A stretch of DNA of 64,000 nt. Origin: Williamsia soli (GTDB taxonomy: Bacteria; Actinomycetota; Actinomycetes; Mycobacteriales; Mycobacteriaceae). A model generated the notes under the pieces. That model was not told where the DNA came from. It saw nothing but the letters and a program-made list of their open reading frames with translations, and did not search any database. This document shows positions 43,120 through 52,909 of the stretch, in pieces. Position numbers and translations under genes: made by a program. The DNA lies in NCBI RefSeq assembly GCF_017377795.1, contig NZ_JAFRDR010000003.1, forward strand, positions 186,001 to 250,000, read 5' to 3'. Numbering within the stretch: the stretch's first letter is position 1; each line of letters begins with the position of its first letter.

Positions 43120-44637
43120 TCAGGCCGGGTCCCACTGCGACGCCAGCTCGACGGCCATGGACCAGTTCGCGGCTCGGCGTTCGCGATCGGCAGGGTCGAT
43201 GCTCGGCTGCCAGACCGCGCCGGTGTGCCAGTTGCGGCGAAGCTGTTGCTCATCGGTCCACAGACCCACACTGAAACCGGCGGCGTAGGCGGCCCCGAGC
43301 GCGACGGCCTCGGCCATCTGCGGACGTGTCACCGTCACATCGCAGATGTCGGCGATGGTCTGCATCAGGGTGTTGTTGGCCGTCATGCCGCCATCGACCA
43401 CGAGTTCGGTCAACGACATCTCCACACCCGCGGCGGCCAAGTCGTCGTTGAGTGCCGCAACCATGGACCGGGCGGCAAAGGCGTTGGTCTCGAGCGCTGC
43501 CCGCGCCAGATGACCCCGGGTGATGTACGACGTCAGACCCACGATCAGCCCCCGGCTCGCGGACACCCAGTGCGGCGCATGCAATCCCGAGAATGCAGGG
43601 ACGATGTAGCAGCCGCCGTTGTCATCGACCGTCGACGCGAGAGTCTCGATCTCGGCCGGGGTGCCGATGATGCCGAGGTTCTCCCTGATCCACTCGACCA
43701 GTGCCCCGGCCGTGGGATTCGATCCCTCCAGCGCGTAGCGGATCGGTTGGCCGTCCATCTGAAAGGCCACCGTGGTGATCAGACCGTGTCTGGATCGGAC
43801 CAGAGTCGTACCGGTGTTGAAGAGCAGGAACCCTCCGGTGCCGAGAGTGTATTTGGACTCTCCGGCCCTCAGCGCTGTCTGTCCCACCAGCGCAGCTTGC
43901 TGATCTCCGATCATCGCGCTGATCGGAATCCCGGGGACCGGGGAGACCGTTGCCCCCACCTTGCTCAAGGACGGCCTGATCTCGGGCAGGATCTCCGCGG
44001 GGATGTCGAAGAGTTCGAGCAGGCGCGGATCCCACTGCGCAGTCTCGATGTTCATGAGCATGGTGCGGCTCGCGTTGGTGGGGTCGGTGAGGTGGAGTCC
44101 TCCGTCCACACCGCCGGTGAGGTTCCACACGAGCCAGCTGTCCATCGTCCCGAAAAGGACGGTGCCCTGCGCGGCCGCTGCGCGAGATCCAGGGCACGCG
44201 TCGAGCAGCCAGCTCAGGCGCGGCGCGCTGAAGTAGTTGGAGAGCGGCGCCCCGGTCCGGTGCTCGACGTCGGCCCCGATCCCCTGCGTCCGCAACGACT
44301 CGACCATCTCGGTGGTCCGGGTGTCCTGCCACACAATCGCCCGATGGAGCGGGATGCCGGTGGTTCGGTCCCAGATCACCGTGGTCTCACGTTGATTGGT
44401 GATACCCAACCCCACCAGCTGGCTCGCGTCGATACCGCCCGAATGCAGGGCCTCGGGGATCAACCGCTCCACCAGATTCCAGATCTCGAGCGCGTCGTGT
44501 TCAACCCAGCCGGGCTCGGGAAAATGCTGGGAGTGTTTGCGCTGGGCCATCGACACCATGACGCCCCCGCGGTCGTAGATGATGCACCGCGTCGAACTCG
44601 TTCCCTGATCGATCGCCGCAACGTACCTCGTGGTCAT
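43120..44637 (-). CDS. glpK: Glycerol kinase, copy 1
   Basis: A 505-residue FGGY-family kinase that phosphorylates glycerol. It begins YVAAIDQGTSSTRCIIYD. Further motifs include [25 protein letters not shown] and C-terminal VVDGGMTANNTLMQ. It starts with ATGA overlap on the IclR-family gene (44634-44637), so the regulator and this kinase are co-translated. A second glycerol kinase lies on the opposite strand at 45.5 kb; the two differ substantially. Confidence 0.87.
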   Translation of the reverse strand: MTTRYVAAIDQGTSSTRCIIYDRGGVMVSMAQRKHSQHFPEPGWVEHDALEIWNLVERLIPEALHSGGIDASQLVGLGITNQRETTVIWDRTTGIPLHRAIVWQDTRTTEMVESLRTQGIGADVEHRTGAPLSNYFSAPRLSWLLDACPGSRAAAAQGTVLFGTMDSWLVWNLTGGVDGGLHLTDPTNASRTMLMNIETAQWDPRLLELFDIPAEILPEIRPSLSKVGATVSPVPGIPISAMIGDQQAALVGQTALRAGESKYTLGTGGFLLFNTGTTLVRSRHGLITTVAFQMDGQPIRYALEGSNPTAGALVEWIRENLGIIGTPAEIETLASTVDDNGGCYIVPAFSGLHAPHWVSASRGLIVGLTSYITRGHLARAALETNAFAARSMVAALNDDLAAAGVEMSLTELVVDGGMTANNTLMQTIADICDVTVTRPQMAEAVALGAAYAAGFSVGLWTDEQQLRRNWHTGAVWQPSIDPADRERRAANWSMAVELASQWDPA

Positions 44638-45407
44638 GGCAGCTGCCCATGACCCATGGCACGAGAGATCGAACGCGCTGATCCGATGATGTTGTCCAAC
44701 AGGGGTGCACGCGGAACGCCGCCCCGTCCACACAGCTCGTCGATCGCGCCCGAGACACCGACCGCGGCCACCACGACCCCGCCCTGATCGCGAACGGGCG
44801 CGGCAATCGTCGCCACCTCCGGATCCAGATCACCACAGCCGCAGGCCCATCCCCTGTCCCGGACTTCGGCGAGTTCGTGAGCCAGCTCGGCGCCGTCGGT
44901 GATCGTGCGGTGCGTACAGCGATCGAGTCCGCCCGCGACGAGCTCCCGGGCCAGACGTACATCGAAGGCGAGGTGGATCCGGCCCAGAGCCGTCGCGTGC
45001 GCGGGCACGATCTGACCGGTCCGCAGCAATGGGAGGCCCACACCGCTCGCCGACAGTACGTCGTGCACGATCCGCACCTGCTTGTCTTGGAGCACGCTGA
45101 TCTGCGTCGCCATCGCCGTCCTGGCCGCGAGAGCGTCGGTCCAGTTCATCGCCCGGGCCCGGACCTCGTTGAGATCCCAGCGGTTCTTCCGAGCCCCGAA
45201 CGGGTCGTCGGCGAGCCAGTACTCGGCGGTGTCCGACGTCTGTTCGACGGCGCCGACCGCGACCAGGGTGCGGACCAATCCGTGCGCCGTCGTCTTGGCG
45301 AGGCCGAGGGTCGATGCGATCTCTGTCAGGCCCACGGGCTCGGACCTGGTCGCGAGCAGATGCAGCACTGCAGTCGCGCGCTCCACCGACTGGATCAGAC
45401 CTGGCAC
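44634..45407 (-). CDS. IclR-family regulator of the glycerol locus
   Basis: A 257-residue regulator. The N-terminal winged helix-turn-helix ([42 protein letters not shown]) and C-terminal IclR effector domain ([17 protein letters not shown]...[14 protein letters not shown]) are complete. Position between two glycerol kinase genes and beside a palindrome makes it a GylR-like glycerol regulator (inference). Start GTG at 45407. Whether glycerol or glycerol 3-phosphate is the effector cannot be seen. Confidence 0.85.
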   Translation of the reverse strand: MPGLIQSVERATAVLHLLATRSEPVGLTEIASTLGLAKTTAHGLVRTLVAVGAVEQTSDTAEYWLADDPFGARKNRWDLNEVRARAMNWTDALAARTAMATQISVLQDKQVRIVHDVLSASGVGLPLLRTGQIVPAHATALGRIHLAFDVRLARELVAGGLDRCTHRTITDGAELAHELAEVRDRGWACGCGDLDPEVATIAAPVRDQGGVVVAAVGVSGAIDELCGRGGVPRAPLLDNIIGSARSISRAMGHGQLP

Positions 45408-45437
45408 TCTTCGGACGCTACTCGAACTGCGACCGGG

Positions 45438-45458
45438 GCGTTCGACATTGTCGAACGC
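45438..45458. promoter_or_regulatory. IclR-type palindromic operator
   Basis: GCGTTCGACA T TGTCGAACGC: 10-bp perfect arms with a single central base, in the 142-bp gap between divergent iclR and glpK copy 2. The probable binding site for the IclR-family protein, placed to control both directions. Confidence 0.75.
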
Positions 45459-45549
45459 GTGCCCTCCTCAGGGGTTGGCTGCCTGCATAACGTGGAAGAC
45501 GGATGAGATACGCATCACCCCTCAGGACCCTTCGACGAAGCAGGGATAC

Positions 45550-47064
45550 ATGACGCAATACATCGGTGCCATCGATCAGGGAACCACCAGTACCCGGTTC
45601 ATGATCTTCGACCACGCGGGCAACGAGGTCGCCCGCCACCAGCTCGAACACGAGCAGATCATGCCGCAGGCAGGCTGGGTGGAACACGATCCGACCGAGA
45701 TCTGGGAGCGCACATCCTCGGTGCTGCAGAACGGCCTCCGCAAGAAGAACCTGAAGGCCGGCGACCTCGCTGCGCTCGGTATCACCAACCAGCGTGAGAC
45801 CACCGTGGTTTGGAACAAGCACACCGGTAGGCCGTACTACAACGCGATCGTCTGGCAGGACACCCGCACCGACAAGATCGCGTCAGCGCTCGAGCGTTCC
45901 GGCGCCGGCGACACCATCCGCACCAAGGCCGGGATTCCGCCCGCCACCTACTTCGCCGCGGGCAAGGCGCAATGGATCCTCGAGAACGTCGACGGCGTGC
46001 GGGCTGACGCCGAGAACGGTGACGCCTTGTTCGGCACCATCGACACCTGGGTGATCTGGAATCTGACCGGCGGCGTGAACGGTGGTGTGCACGTCACCGA
46101 CGTCACCAACGCGAGCCGCACCATGCTGATGGATCTCGAGACACTGGACTGGGACGACGAACTCATCGCACTGTTCGACATCCCCAGGCAGATGCTCCCC
46201 ACGATCGCGCCGTCGTCGCCCACCGAACCCTACGGTCACACCACCACGACCGGCCCGCTCGCCGGGGAGGTCCCCATCGCAAGCGCGCTCGGTGACCAGC
46301 AGGCCGCGATGGTCGGCCAGGTCTGCTTCTCGGCAGGGCAGGCCAAGAACACCTACGGCACCGGAAACTTCCTGCTGCTCAACACCGGAGAGAAGCTCGT
46401 TCGCTCGGACAACGGCCTACTCACCACCGTCTGCTACCAATTCGGTTCGCAGGCACCGGTCTACGCGCTCGAAGGGTCGATCGCGGTGACCGGGTCGGCG
46501 GTGCAGTGGCTGCGCGATCAGCTCGGCATCATCTCCGGTGCGGCACAGAGCGAGTCACTGGCGAAGGAGGTCGCAGACAATGGCGGAGTCTATTTCGTCC
46601 CGGCGTTCTCCGGCCTGTTCGCCCCGTACTGGCGGTCGGACGCCCGCGGAGCGATCGTCGGCTTGTCCCGCTTCAACAACAACGCTCACATCGCGCGGGC
46701 GACGCTGGAATCGATCTGCTACCAGAGCCGCGACGTCGCCGATGCGATGGAGAAGGACTCCGGAGTAAAGCTGGAGGTACTACGCGTCGACGGCGGGGTC
46801 ACCGCCAACTCCCTGTGCATGCAGATCCAGTCCGACGTCCTGGGCATCCCGGTCAGCAGGCCGGTCGTCGCCGAGACCACGGCGCTCGGCGCTGCCTATG
46901 CGGCCGGGCTTTCCACCGGGTTCTGGGAGTCGACCGAGGAGCTCGAAACCCACTGGAAAGAAGATCGCCGGTGGGAGCCCGAGTGGTCCGAAGACGTGCG
47001 GGCCGAGAAGTACGGACTCTGGCAAAAAGCCGTCACCCGCACCCTCGACTGGGTCGACGTGTGA
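45550..47064 (+). CDS. glpK: Glycerol kinase, copy 2
   Basis: A 504-residue glycerol kinase. It starts [21 protein letters not shown], with [22 protein letters not shown] segment and [17 protein letters not shown]. This copy heads the catabolic operon glpK-glpD-glpF, 92 bp after the palindrome. Closer to typical GlpK throughout than copy 1 (for example [14 protein letters not shown]), so it is likely the main enzyme (inference). Confidence 0.92.
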   Translation: MTQYIGAIDQGTTSTRFMIFDHAGNEVARHQLEHEQIMPQAGWVEHDPTEIWERTSSVLQNGLRKKNLKAGDLAALGITNQRETTVVWNKHTGRPYYNAIVWQDTRTDKIASALERSGAGDTIRTKAGIPPATYFAAGKAQWILENVDGVRADAENGDALFGTIDTWVIWNLTGGVNGGVHVTDVTNASRTMLMDLETLDWDDELIALFDIPRQMLPTIAPSSPTEPYGHTTTTGPLAGEVPIASALGDQQAAMVGQVCFSAGQAKNTYGTGNFLLLNTGEKLVRSDNGLLTTVCYQFGSQAPVYALEGSIAVTGSAVQWLRDQLGIISGAAQSESLAKEVADNGGVYFVPAFSGLFAPYWRSDARGAIVGLSRFNNNAHIARATLESICYQSRDVADAMEKDSGVKLEVLRVDGGVTANSLCMQIQSDVLGIPVSRPVVAETTALGAAYAAGLSTGFWESTEELETHWKEDRRWEPEWSEDVRAEKYGLWQKAVTRTLDWVDV

Positions 47065-47113
47065 CCGGCCGACCCGAACTCGTCCCATCCCTTTTGATCT
47101 CGAGGAGAACCTC

Positions 47114-48850
47114 ATGACATTGCAACCACTCGCAATCAGCCCCGAATCGCGGCGCGCCGCACTGGAATCAATGACCGAAGGCGAGCTCGACGTGCTGGTC
47201 ATCGGCGCAGGTGTGGTCGGCGCCGGAGCCGCCCTCGACGCCGCCACCCGCGGGCTGCGCGTCGGCATGGTCGAAGCCATCGACTACGCGGCCGGTACAT
47301 CGAGCCGGTCGTCGAAACTCTTCCACGGCGGCCTGCGCTACCTCAAACAACTGAACTTCTCACTCGTCTTCGAGGCGCTGCGAGAGCGGAAGCTGATGCT
47401 GAACACCATCGCCCCGCATCTGGTGCGGCCGGTGGAGTTCATCTTCCCCCTCGTCACGCCTGCCTACGACCGCGCCTACGCCGGTGCGGGTATCGGCTTC
47501 TACGACCTGCTGGGTGCAGGACGCGGTGTTCCCCATCACCTCCGGCACATCGGCAAGCGCCGGACCTTCGACATCTTCCCCGGCGCCAAACGTGGCAAGA
47601 TCCGCGGCGGCGTCCTGTTCTACGAGGGACAGGTCGACGATGCCCGGCACACGATGATGCTCGCGCGGACCGCGGCGAGCTACGGAGCACTGTGCGCCTC
47701 GAGTGCCCGGGTGTCCCGCTACCTACGCGAAGGCGACCGCGTCGTGGGCGCGCGGATCGAAGACTTGGAATCCGGTGAACACGTGGACGTCCGCGCCAAG
47801 CACGTGGTCAACGCCGCGGGTGTGTGGACCGACGAGCTGCAGGAGATCCTCGGCGAGAAGGGCAAGATGCGCGTCAAGGCATCGAAGGGCGTCCACATCG
47901 TCGTCCCCCGCGACCGCATCGACTCCGCGGTCGGCCTCATCACCGAGACGGAAAAGAGCCTGCTATTCGTGATCCCGTGTCCGTGGAGCGAGGACTTCTG
48001 GATCATCGGCACCACCGACACCGAATGGAATCTCGACCTGGCCCATCCTGCGGCGAGTAGTGCCGACCTCGACTACATCCTTGCCGAGGTCAACGTCATG
48101 CTGGAGAAACCCCTTGTGCGCGATGACATTGTCGGCGTCTACGCCGGGCTACGCCCGCTCCTGGCCGGCGAGTCAGATCAGACCAGCAAGCTGTCTCGCG
48201 AACACGCCGTCGTCTCGGCCGCACCGGGTCTGACCGTGATCGCCGGCGGCAAGTACACCACCTACCGGGTGATGGCGGAAGACGCCATCGACGCCGCGGT
48301 CGACGGTGTGCGCGGCGTTGAACCCTCACGCACGGCAAGCGTCCCGCTCGTCGGCGCAGATGGCTTCGACGACCTGTGGGAGGCACGGGTGCGCTTGGCC
48401 AACGAGCACCGCCTGCCGGTGAAGACCATCGCGCACCTGCTGCGTCGCTACGGCAGCGCAATCAGCGAGATCTTCGAGATCATAGCGGCCGAGCCGGAGT
48501 TGGGAAGGCCCTTGGCCACCAGCGACGACCGCTACCTCGGCGCTGAGATCCGTTATGCGGTCACCCATGAGGGCGCCCTGCACCTCGTCGACATCCTGGC
48601 GCGTCGCACCCGGGTCTCCATCGAGACTGCCGACCGTGGCAAGAGCGCCGCGGTCGAGGTCGCGGACATCGTTGCGGCGACCCTCGGGTGGGACGACGCG
48701 CAGCGGCAGCGCGAGATCGAGAACTACTGCGCCCGTGTCGATGCCGAGATCGAGTCCCAGCGGCAGCCCGATGACCAGACTGCGGATGCGGCTCGCATGG
48801 GCGCACCCGGCGTTCGTGGATCGGCGGACGTCGCGGACGTATCGGCATGA
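47114..48850 (+). CDS. glpD: Glycerol-3-phosphate dehydrogenase
   Basis: A 578-residue FAD-dependent enzyme that oxidises glycerol 3-phosphate to dihydroxyacetone phosphate and feeds electrons to the quinone pool. FAD motif VLVIGAGVVGAGAALDAATRG (about 29-49), then SSRSSKLFHGGLRYLK and C-terminal domain EIRYAVTHEGALHLVDILARR. It has GAGGAG 7 bases upstream of the ATG. Second gene of the operon, with ATGA overlap to glpF. Confidence 0.93.
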   Translation: MTLQPLAISPESRRAALESMTEGELDVLVIGAGVVGAGAALDAATRGLRVGMVEAIDYAAGTSSRSSKLFHGGLRYLKQLNFSLVFEALRERKLMLNTIAPHLVRPVEFIFPLVTPAYDRAYAGAGIGFYDLLGAGRGVPHHLRHIGKRRTFDIFPGAKRGKIRGGVLFYEGQVDDARHTMMLARTAASYGALCASSARVSRYLREGDRVVGARIEDLESGEHVDVRAKHVVNAAGVWTDELQEILGEKGKMRVKASKGVHIVVPRDRIDSAVGLITETEKSLLFVIPCPWSEDFWIIGTTDTEWNLDLAHPAASSADLDYILAEVNVMLEKPLVRDDIVGVYAGLRPLLAGESDQTSKLSREHAVVSAAPGLTVIAGGKYTTYRVMAEDAIDAAVDGVRGVEPSRTASVPLVGADGFDDLWEARVRLANEHRLPVKTIAHLLRRYGSAISEIFEIIAAEPELGRPLATSDDRYLGAEIRYAVTHEGALHLVDILARRTRVSIETADRGKSAAVEVADIVAATLGWDDAQRQREIENYCARVDAEIESQRQPDDQTADAARMGAPGVRGSADVADVSA

Positions 48851-49593
48851 CTCCCACCGATGCTCAGATCTGGCTCTGGGAGATCGTCGGTACCGCGGTC
48901 CTGATCCTGCTCGGTGCAGGCGTCGTCGCCGGTAACCAGTTGCTCAAATCGACGGTCCACAAAGGTGGCCCGTTGATGATCAACATCGGCTGGGGCTTCG
49001 CCGTGTTCGCCGGTGCCTCGATCGCATGGAAGTCCGGCGCCCATCTCAACCCCGCGGTCACGTTGGGGCTGGCGGTTGCCGACAAAACCGAATGGTCGCA
49101 GGTTCCGATCTACATCTGCGCACAATTCATCGGGGCCTTCATCGGAGCGATGCTGTGCTACCTGGCGTTCAAGAAGAACTTCGACGTCGAGCCCCATCCC
49201 GAGGACACGCGGGCGATCTTCTGCACGGGACCGCAAGTCAAGAACTACTTCTGGAATGTGGTCACCGAGGTGATCGGGACCTTTGTCCTGGTGTTCTGGA
49301 TCCTGCAATCGCCCGTGATCTCCGGGAGTGGTGACACGCTCGACCTCGGCAACTCCGGACTCGGTTACGCCGGTGTGGCATTCGTCGTCCTCGTCATCGG
49401 CAACAGCCTCGGTGGACCCACCGGGTACGCCATCAACCCGGCGCGCGATCTGGCCCCACGCATCGCGTACGCCCTGATGCCGATAAACGGCAAGGGCAGC
49501 CGCGAGTGGAACTACGCGTGGGTCCCGGTCGTCGGTCCCGTGATCGGCGGTATCCTGGCCGGACTACTGTTCGCCGTGACCAAGAACGTCTGA
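48847..49593 (+). CDS. glpF: Glycerol facilitator (aquaglyceroporin)
   Basis: A 248-residue MIP channel. The two half-helix motifs are HLNPAVTLG (about 65) and AINPARDLAPR. The Asp after NPAR marks a glycerol-conducting channel rather than a pure water channel. About six transmembrane helices. The order glpK-glpD-glpF, with the channel last, is not the usual glpF-glpK order. Terminates at the first hairpin repeat. Confidence 0.92.
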   Translation: MTPTDAQIWLWEIVGTAVLILLGAGVVAGNQLLKSTVHKGGPLMINIGWGFAVFAGASIAWKSGAHLNPAVTLGLAVADKTEWSQVPIYICAQFIGAFIGAMLCYLAFKKNFDVEPHPEDTRAIFCTGPQVKNYFWNVVTEVIGTFVLVFWILQSPVISGSGDTLDLGNSGLGYAGVAFVVLVIGNSLGGPTGYAINPARDLAPRIAYALMPINGKGSREWNYAWVPVVGPVIGGILAGLLFAVTKNV

Positions 49594-49602
49594 CTCCCGC
49601 CT

Positions 49603-49683
49603 CCCGAAAGTGGTGGGTTCTGGCGAGGAAAACCGCAGGTGGGCCTCACCGGAATCCACCATTTTCGGGGTCGGCTTGCGTCG
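49603..49683. repeat. Dispersed hairpin repeat, copy 1
   Basis: About 80 bp, also present at 51722-51803. The ends are inverted: CCCGAAAGTGGTGGGTTC at the left and GAATCCACCATTTTCGGGG at the right. Inner sequence such as TCTGGCGAG and GGGCCTCACCGGAA is shared. It sits between convergent glpF and the SDR gene, so it may also act as a terminator. Confidence 0.8.
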
Positions 49684-49710
49684 TATCGACGGACGCACTC
49701 ATGGACAGAT

Positions 49711-50562
49711 TTACGTCTGTGGGTAGTCGGTGGTGAGGGTGAGTTCTTTGCCTGTCTCGAAGTCGGCGGTCAGCGCGTCGACCTTGGCGGTGGCGTAGGC
49801 GTAGGAATCAGACCCGAGCAGTTGGCGCAATGGGCCATCCGCCGAGTCGGCGATCGCGAGGATCGCCGCGGCTCCCTTGACAGGGTCGCCGAGCTGGCCG
49901 CCGTGGAGATCGAGGTGGTTCTGCGTCATCTCCCGGATCGATTCGTAGCCCGCCATGGTGGATTCGGGAAGAGCCAGAGAACCGGTCGTCAGGAAGTCGG
50001 TCCGGAAGTAACCGGGCTCGACAATCGTGACCTTGCCCCCGAACTCTGAAACCTCCGCTGCCAGTGACTCGCTGAGGCCCTCGAGTGCGAACTTTCCGGC
50101 ACAGTACAGACCCCAGCCCGGCATCGCCGTCAGGCCGAGCACCGAGGAAACATTGATGATGTGACCGCTATGCCGGGAACGGAAGATCGGCAAGACCGCC
50201 CGCAGTACATTCCACAGCCCAAAGATCTGGACATCGAACATCTGGCGTGCGGCGGCGTCCGTCGTTTCCTCGACGGCCGCGAGGTAGCCGTACCCGGCAT
50301 TGTTCACCACGACGTCAAGCCCGCCAAAGCGGTCGGTTGTCTGTCGCACCGCCGCGTCGACGTCGTCGGCGCACGCCAGATCGACGGCCAGCGCCAGGAG
50401 GCGATCGGTGTCTACTCCATCCAGAGCGGCACGAAGCCGGTCGGTCGAACGGGTCGTGGCGGCGACGCTGTCGCCGCGTTCGAGTAGTTGCTTGACCAGT
50501 TCCAGTCCGAGACCTCGAGAGGTGCCTGTGACGAACCAGGTGGTGGGGGTGGCGGCAGTCAT
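49711..50562 (-). CDS. Short-chain dehydrogenase/reductase
   Basis: A 283-residue classical SDR. The NAD(P) motif is WFVTGTSRGLGLELVKQL, the NNAG motif is present, Ser is in INVSSVLGLT, and the active site is YCAGK. The C-terminus is longer than minimal SDRs, as in the oxidoreductases commonly paired with MmyB-type regulators. It is divergent from the XRE gene at 50.7 kb, so that regulator probably controls it. Substrate unknown. Confidence 0.87.
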   Translation of the reverse strand: MTAATPTTWFVTGTSRGLGLELVKQLLERGDSVAATTRSTDRLRAALDGVDTDRLLALAVDLACADDVDAAVRQTTDRFGGLDVVVNNAGYGYLAAVEETTDAAARQMFDVQIFGLWNVLRAVLPIFRSRHSGHIINVSSVLGLTAMPGWGLYCAGKFALEGLSESLAAEVSEFGGKVTIVEPGYFRTDFLTTGSLALPESTMAGYESIREMTQNHLDLHGGQLGDPVKGAAAILAIADSADGPLRQLLGSDSYAYATAKVDALTADFETGKELTLTTDYPQT

Positions 50563-50741
50563 GTCTGTTCACTCCTTGTGTGGGGTGCCGAAAAGCCCTG
50601 TGCCATTTCGGCGGGTGATTCCAGTCTTGACGCCGCCGCGGCCGCTGCGGACTGCATATCCGGCCCTGCCCGACCTGGGATCGGGGTGCATAGGACTCCG
50701 CGACCCAGGTTGCGGTGAGCCCAATGCGCCATGATGAATGG

Positions 50742-51626
50742 GTGAGTGAGGTCAATCGTGAACTCGCCGATTTCCTACGGCGGGCGAGGAGCCAGGTCGA
50801 CCCGTCCCGGGCGGGTCTTCCCGCCGACGGGCGGGTGCGTCGGGTGCCAGGTCTGCGTCGCGAAGAGGTTGCCCTGCTGGCCGGAGTGTCGACCGACTAT
50901 TACACGCGGTTGGAGCAAGGCAGGCGCATCACTCCGTCGACGGGGGTCATCGACGCAATTGCGAGGGCGCTTGACCTCGACAGCGCCGGTCGAGCTCATC
51001 TGGGAAACCTGATCGGCCGCCGGTCGGCAGCCGCTTCACGTCGTGCGGCGCCCGTGCAGCGAATCCGCCCCGGGCTCTACCAGTTTCTCGATACTCTCGA
51101 GAACCAGCCGGCTCTCATCCTCGGTAGGAGGTCGGACATACTCGCCACCAACCGGATGTCCCGTGCACTGTTCGCCGATTTCGATCACTTTCTGCCACGC
51201 GACCGCAACTACGCCAGGTGGATGTTCCTCGGTGACGAACCGCGAAATCTGTTCCTCGATTGGGAGATACAGGCGCGAGCAGCCGTGGAGAGTCTTCGGT
51301 TGGAGGTCGGACATGATCCGGATGATCGGGCCACGCGAGCACTTGTCGATGACTTGATCGACAAGAGTGACGATTTCCGTCAGTGGTGGTCACAGCATCG
51401 GGTGTATCAACGCACCTACGGTTCAAAGCGACTGCGACATCCGGTGGTCGGCGAACTGACGGTCGAATACGAGACGCTCATCCTGCCGGACGATCCTGAG
51501 CAGACGTTGTTCGTGTACACGACCGAGCCCGGCACCAGCTCGCGGCAAGCCATCAATGTTCTTGCCAGTTGGGCGATCTCCGAAGAAAAGACGACGACTG
51601 ACATCGGGATCATTCGCCAAAGCTGA
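50742..51626 (+). CDS. XRE-family regulator with MmyB-like ligand domain
   Basis: A 294-residue regulator. The helix-turn-helix is at about 25-75 (VPGLRREEVALLAGVSTDYYTRLEQGRRITPS). The C-terminal MmyB-like PAS-type domain (ILGRRSDILATNRMSRALFADF...WWSQHRVYQRTYGSKRLRHP) binds a lipid-like ligand in known members. The start taken is GTG at 50742; a GTG at 50715 extends it by nine residues. It diverges from the SDR gene, the usual arrangement for this family. Confidence 0.82.
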   Translation: MSEVNRELADFLRRARSQVDPSRAGLPADGRVRRVPGLRREEVALLAGVSTDYYTRLEQGRRITPSTGVIDAIARALDLDSAGRAHLGNLIGRRSAAASRRAAPVQRIRPGLYQFLDTLENQPALILGRRSDILATNRMSRALFADFDHFLPRDRNYARWMFLGDEPRNLFLDWEIQARAAVESLRLEVGHDPDDRATRALVDDLIDKSDDFRQWWSQHRVYQRTYGSKRLRHPVVGELTVEYETLILPDDPEQTLFVYTTEPGTSSRQAINVLASWAISEEKTTTDIGIIRQS

Positions 51627-51721
51627 AGGCACACTGACGAACTACGTCGCAGGAGCGCTCGCGCCCGGCGCACCCTGACACTTGTGGTCGGAAGCCAGTC
51701 TTGAGGGACGGCGAGAATGCT

Positions 51722-51803
51722 CCCGAAGACGGTGGACTCTGGCGAGCAAAAGCCCAGGCGGGCCTCACCGGAACCCACCATTTTTCGGGGTCTGCCTGCG
51801 TCG
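51722..51803. repeat. Dispersed hairpin repeat, copy 2
   Basis: Same orientation and internal sequence as the copy at 49603-49683 with scattered differences (CCCGAAGACGGTGGACTC at the left, GAACCCACCATTTTTCGGGG at the right). It lies between the convergent XRE and alcohol dehydrogenase genes. The rest of 51627-51921 shows no gene. Confidence 0.8.
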
Positions 51804-51921
51804 ATGAGCTGGTCAGGCCGGGATATCTCGCCTCAATCACAGGGGATCCTGGTTTCATTTCCAGGCCTCGTCGCCTCGACCTTGTCGGGGCCGGCCCGGC
51901 AGCCAAGTGATCGCGCCGCCA

Positions 51922-52869
51922 TCACGGCTCGATCAATACCTTTATCGCCGTTCGCTCATCCATCATGCGGTAGCCGTCCGCGACCCGGTCCAGTGGCAAG
52001 GTTGCGTCGAAGACTCTTCCCGGTTCGATCCGACCGCTCACCACCAGCTCCAGCAGCTCAGGTAAGTAGCGACGCACAGGAGCCAACCCGCCCGCCAGAC
52101 CAACGTTCCTCGAAAACATCGAGCCGATCGGCAGTTCGATGCCGTGCGGGGCGCCCACGAACCCGACGGTGGCGCCCGGCCGCGCGACCGCAAAGGCGGT
52201 TGTCATCGAAGCGTCCGTCCCCACACACTCGAGCACTGCGTCCGCGCCAACACCTTTCGTGATGTCCATTACGAGCGCGTTGCCCTCCTCGCCGCGCTCG
52301 GCCACCACATGGGTGGCACCGAAAGCCCGAGCCAGGTCCGCCCGCGGCTTGTGGCGGGACATCGCGATGATCTGTTCGGCGCCTATCGTCGCAGCGGCGA
52401 GCACGCCACACAACCCCACTGCGCCGTCCCCGACGACGACTACCGTGTGGCCCGGTCGAACTCCGGCCGCGACCGCGGCGTGCCAGCCAGTCGGCATCAC
52501 GTCCGACAGGGCCAGAAGCGACGGGAGTAGGGCTGGGTCGGGCATCGAGTCGGTCTTGACCAGGCTGCCGTCGACCTGTGTCACCAGTGCGTACTCGCCT
52601 TGACCGGTCTGTGTCGCACCGAAGTTCACGCAGGCACTGTGCACGCCGGCTCCGCAGTTCGCGCAGGTGTTGTCGCAGTGATCGAATGGCACGACGACAA
52701 AGTCGCCGGGGCGGAACGAGCTGACGTCCGCCCCCACCTCCTCGACCACGCCGATGCACTCGTGGCCCATCAGCAAACCGGGGGTGAAGTCGGTCAGGCC
52801 GCGAAAGCGCCACAAATCTGACCCGCAGATCGCGCCGGGGATCGGCCACCCTCTGGCGCTTGCCCTCAC
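51922..52869 (-). CDS. Zinc-dependent alcohol dehydrogenase, N-terminally truncated
   Basis: A 315-residue medium-chain dehydrogenase. Catalytic zinc ligands Cys and His-Glu are in AICGSDLW and MGHECIGVV. The structural zinc set CDNTCANCGAGVHSAC is complete, and NAD binding is in VVVVGDGAVGLCGVLAAATIG. The family start (about 30-35 residues before ICGSD) is absent: homology begins abruptly near 52.83 kb. The best start is a GTG at 52869 inside the promoter of the divergent tetR gene. The Rossmann part is whole but the lost N-terminal strands make activity doubtful; it may be a decaying gene. Confidence 0.72.
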   Translation of the reverse strand: MRASARGWPIPGAICGSDLWRFRGLTDFTPGLLMGHECIGVVEEVGADVSSFRPGDFVVVPFDHCDNTCANCGAGVHSACVNFGATQTGQGEYALVTQVDGSLVKTDSMPDPALLPSLLALSDVMPTGWHAAVAAGVRPGHTVVVVGDGAVGLCGVLAAATIGAEQIIAMSRHKPRADLARAFGATHVVAERGEEGNALVMDITKGVGADAVLECVGTDASMTTAFAVARPGATVGFVGAPHGIELPIGSMFSRNVGLAGGLAPVRRYLPELLELVVSGRIEPGRVFDATLPLDRVADGYRMMDERTAIKVLIEP

Positions 52870-52890
52870 GGCCAAGTGGACGTATTGTCC
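52860..52890 (+). promoter_or_regulatory. tetR promoter and putative autorepression operator
   Basis: TTGCCC (52860-52865), a 17-bp spacer and TATTGT (52883-52888). GGACGTATTGTCC (52878-52890, 4-bp arms) covers the -10. The promoter lies inside the N-terminal end of the truncated alcohol dehydrogenase gene. Confidence 0.65.
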
Positions 52891-52909
52891 GTTTTGAAGA
52901 GGAGGTCGG

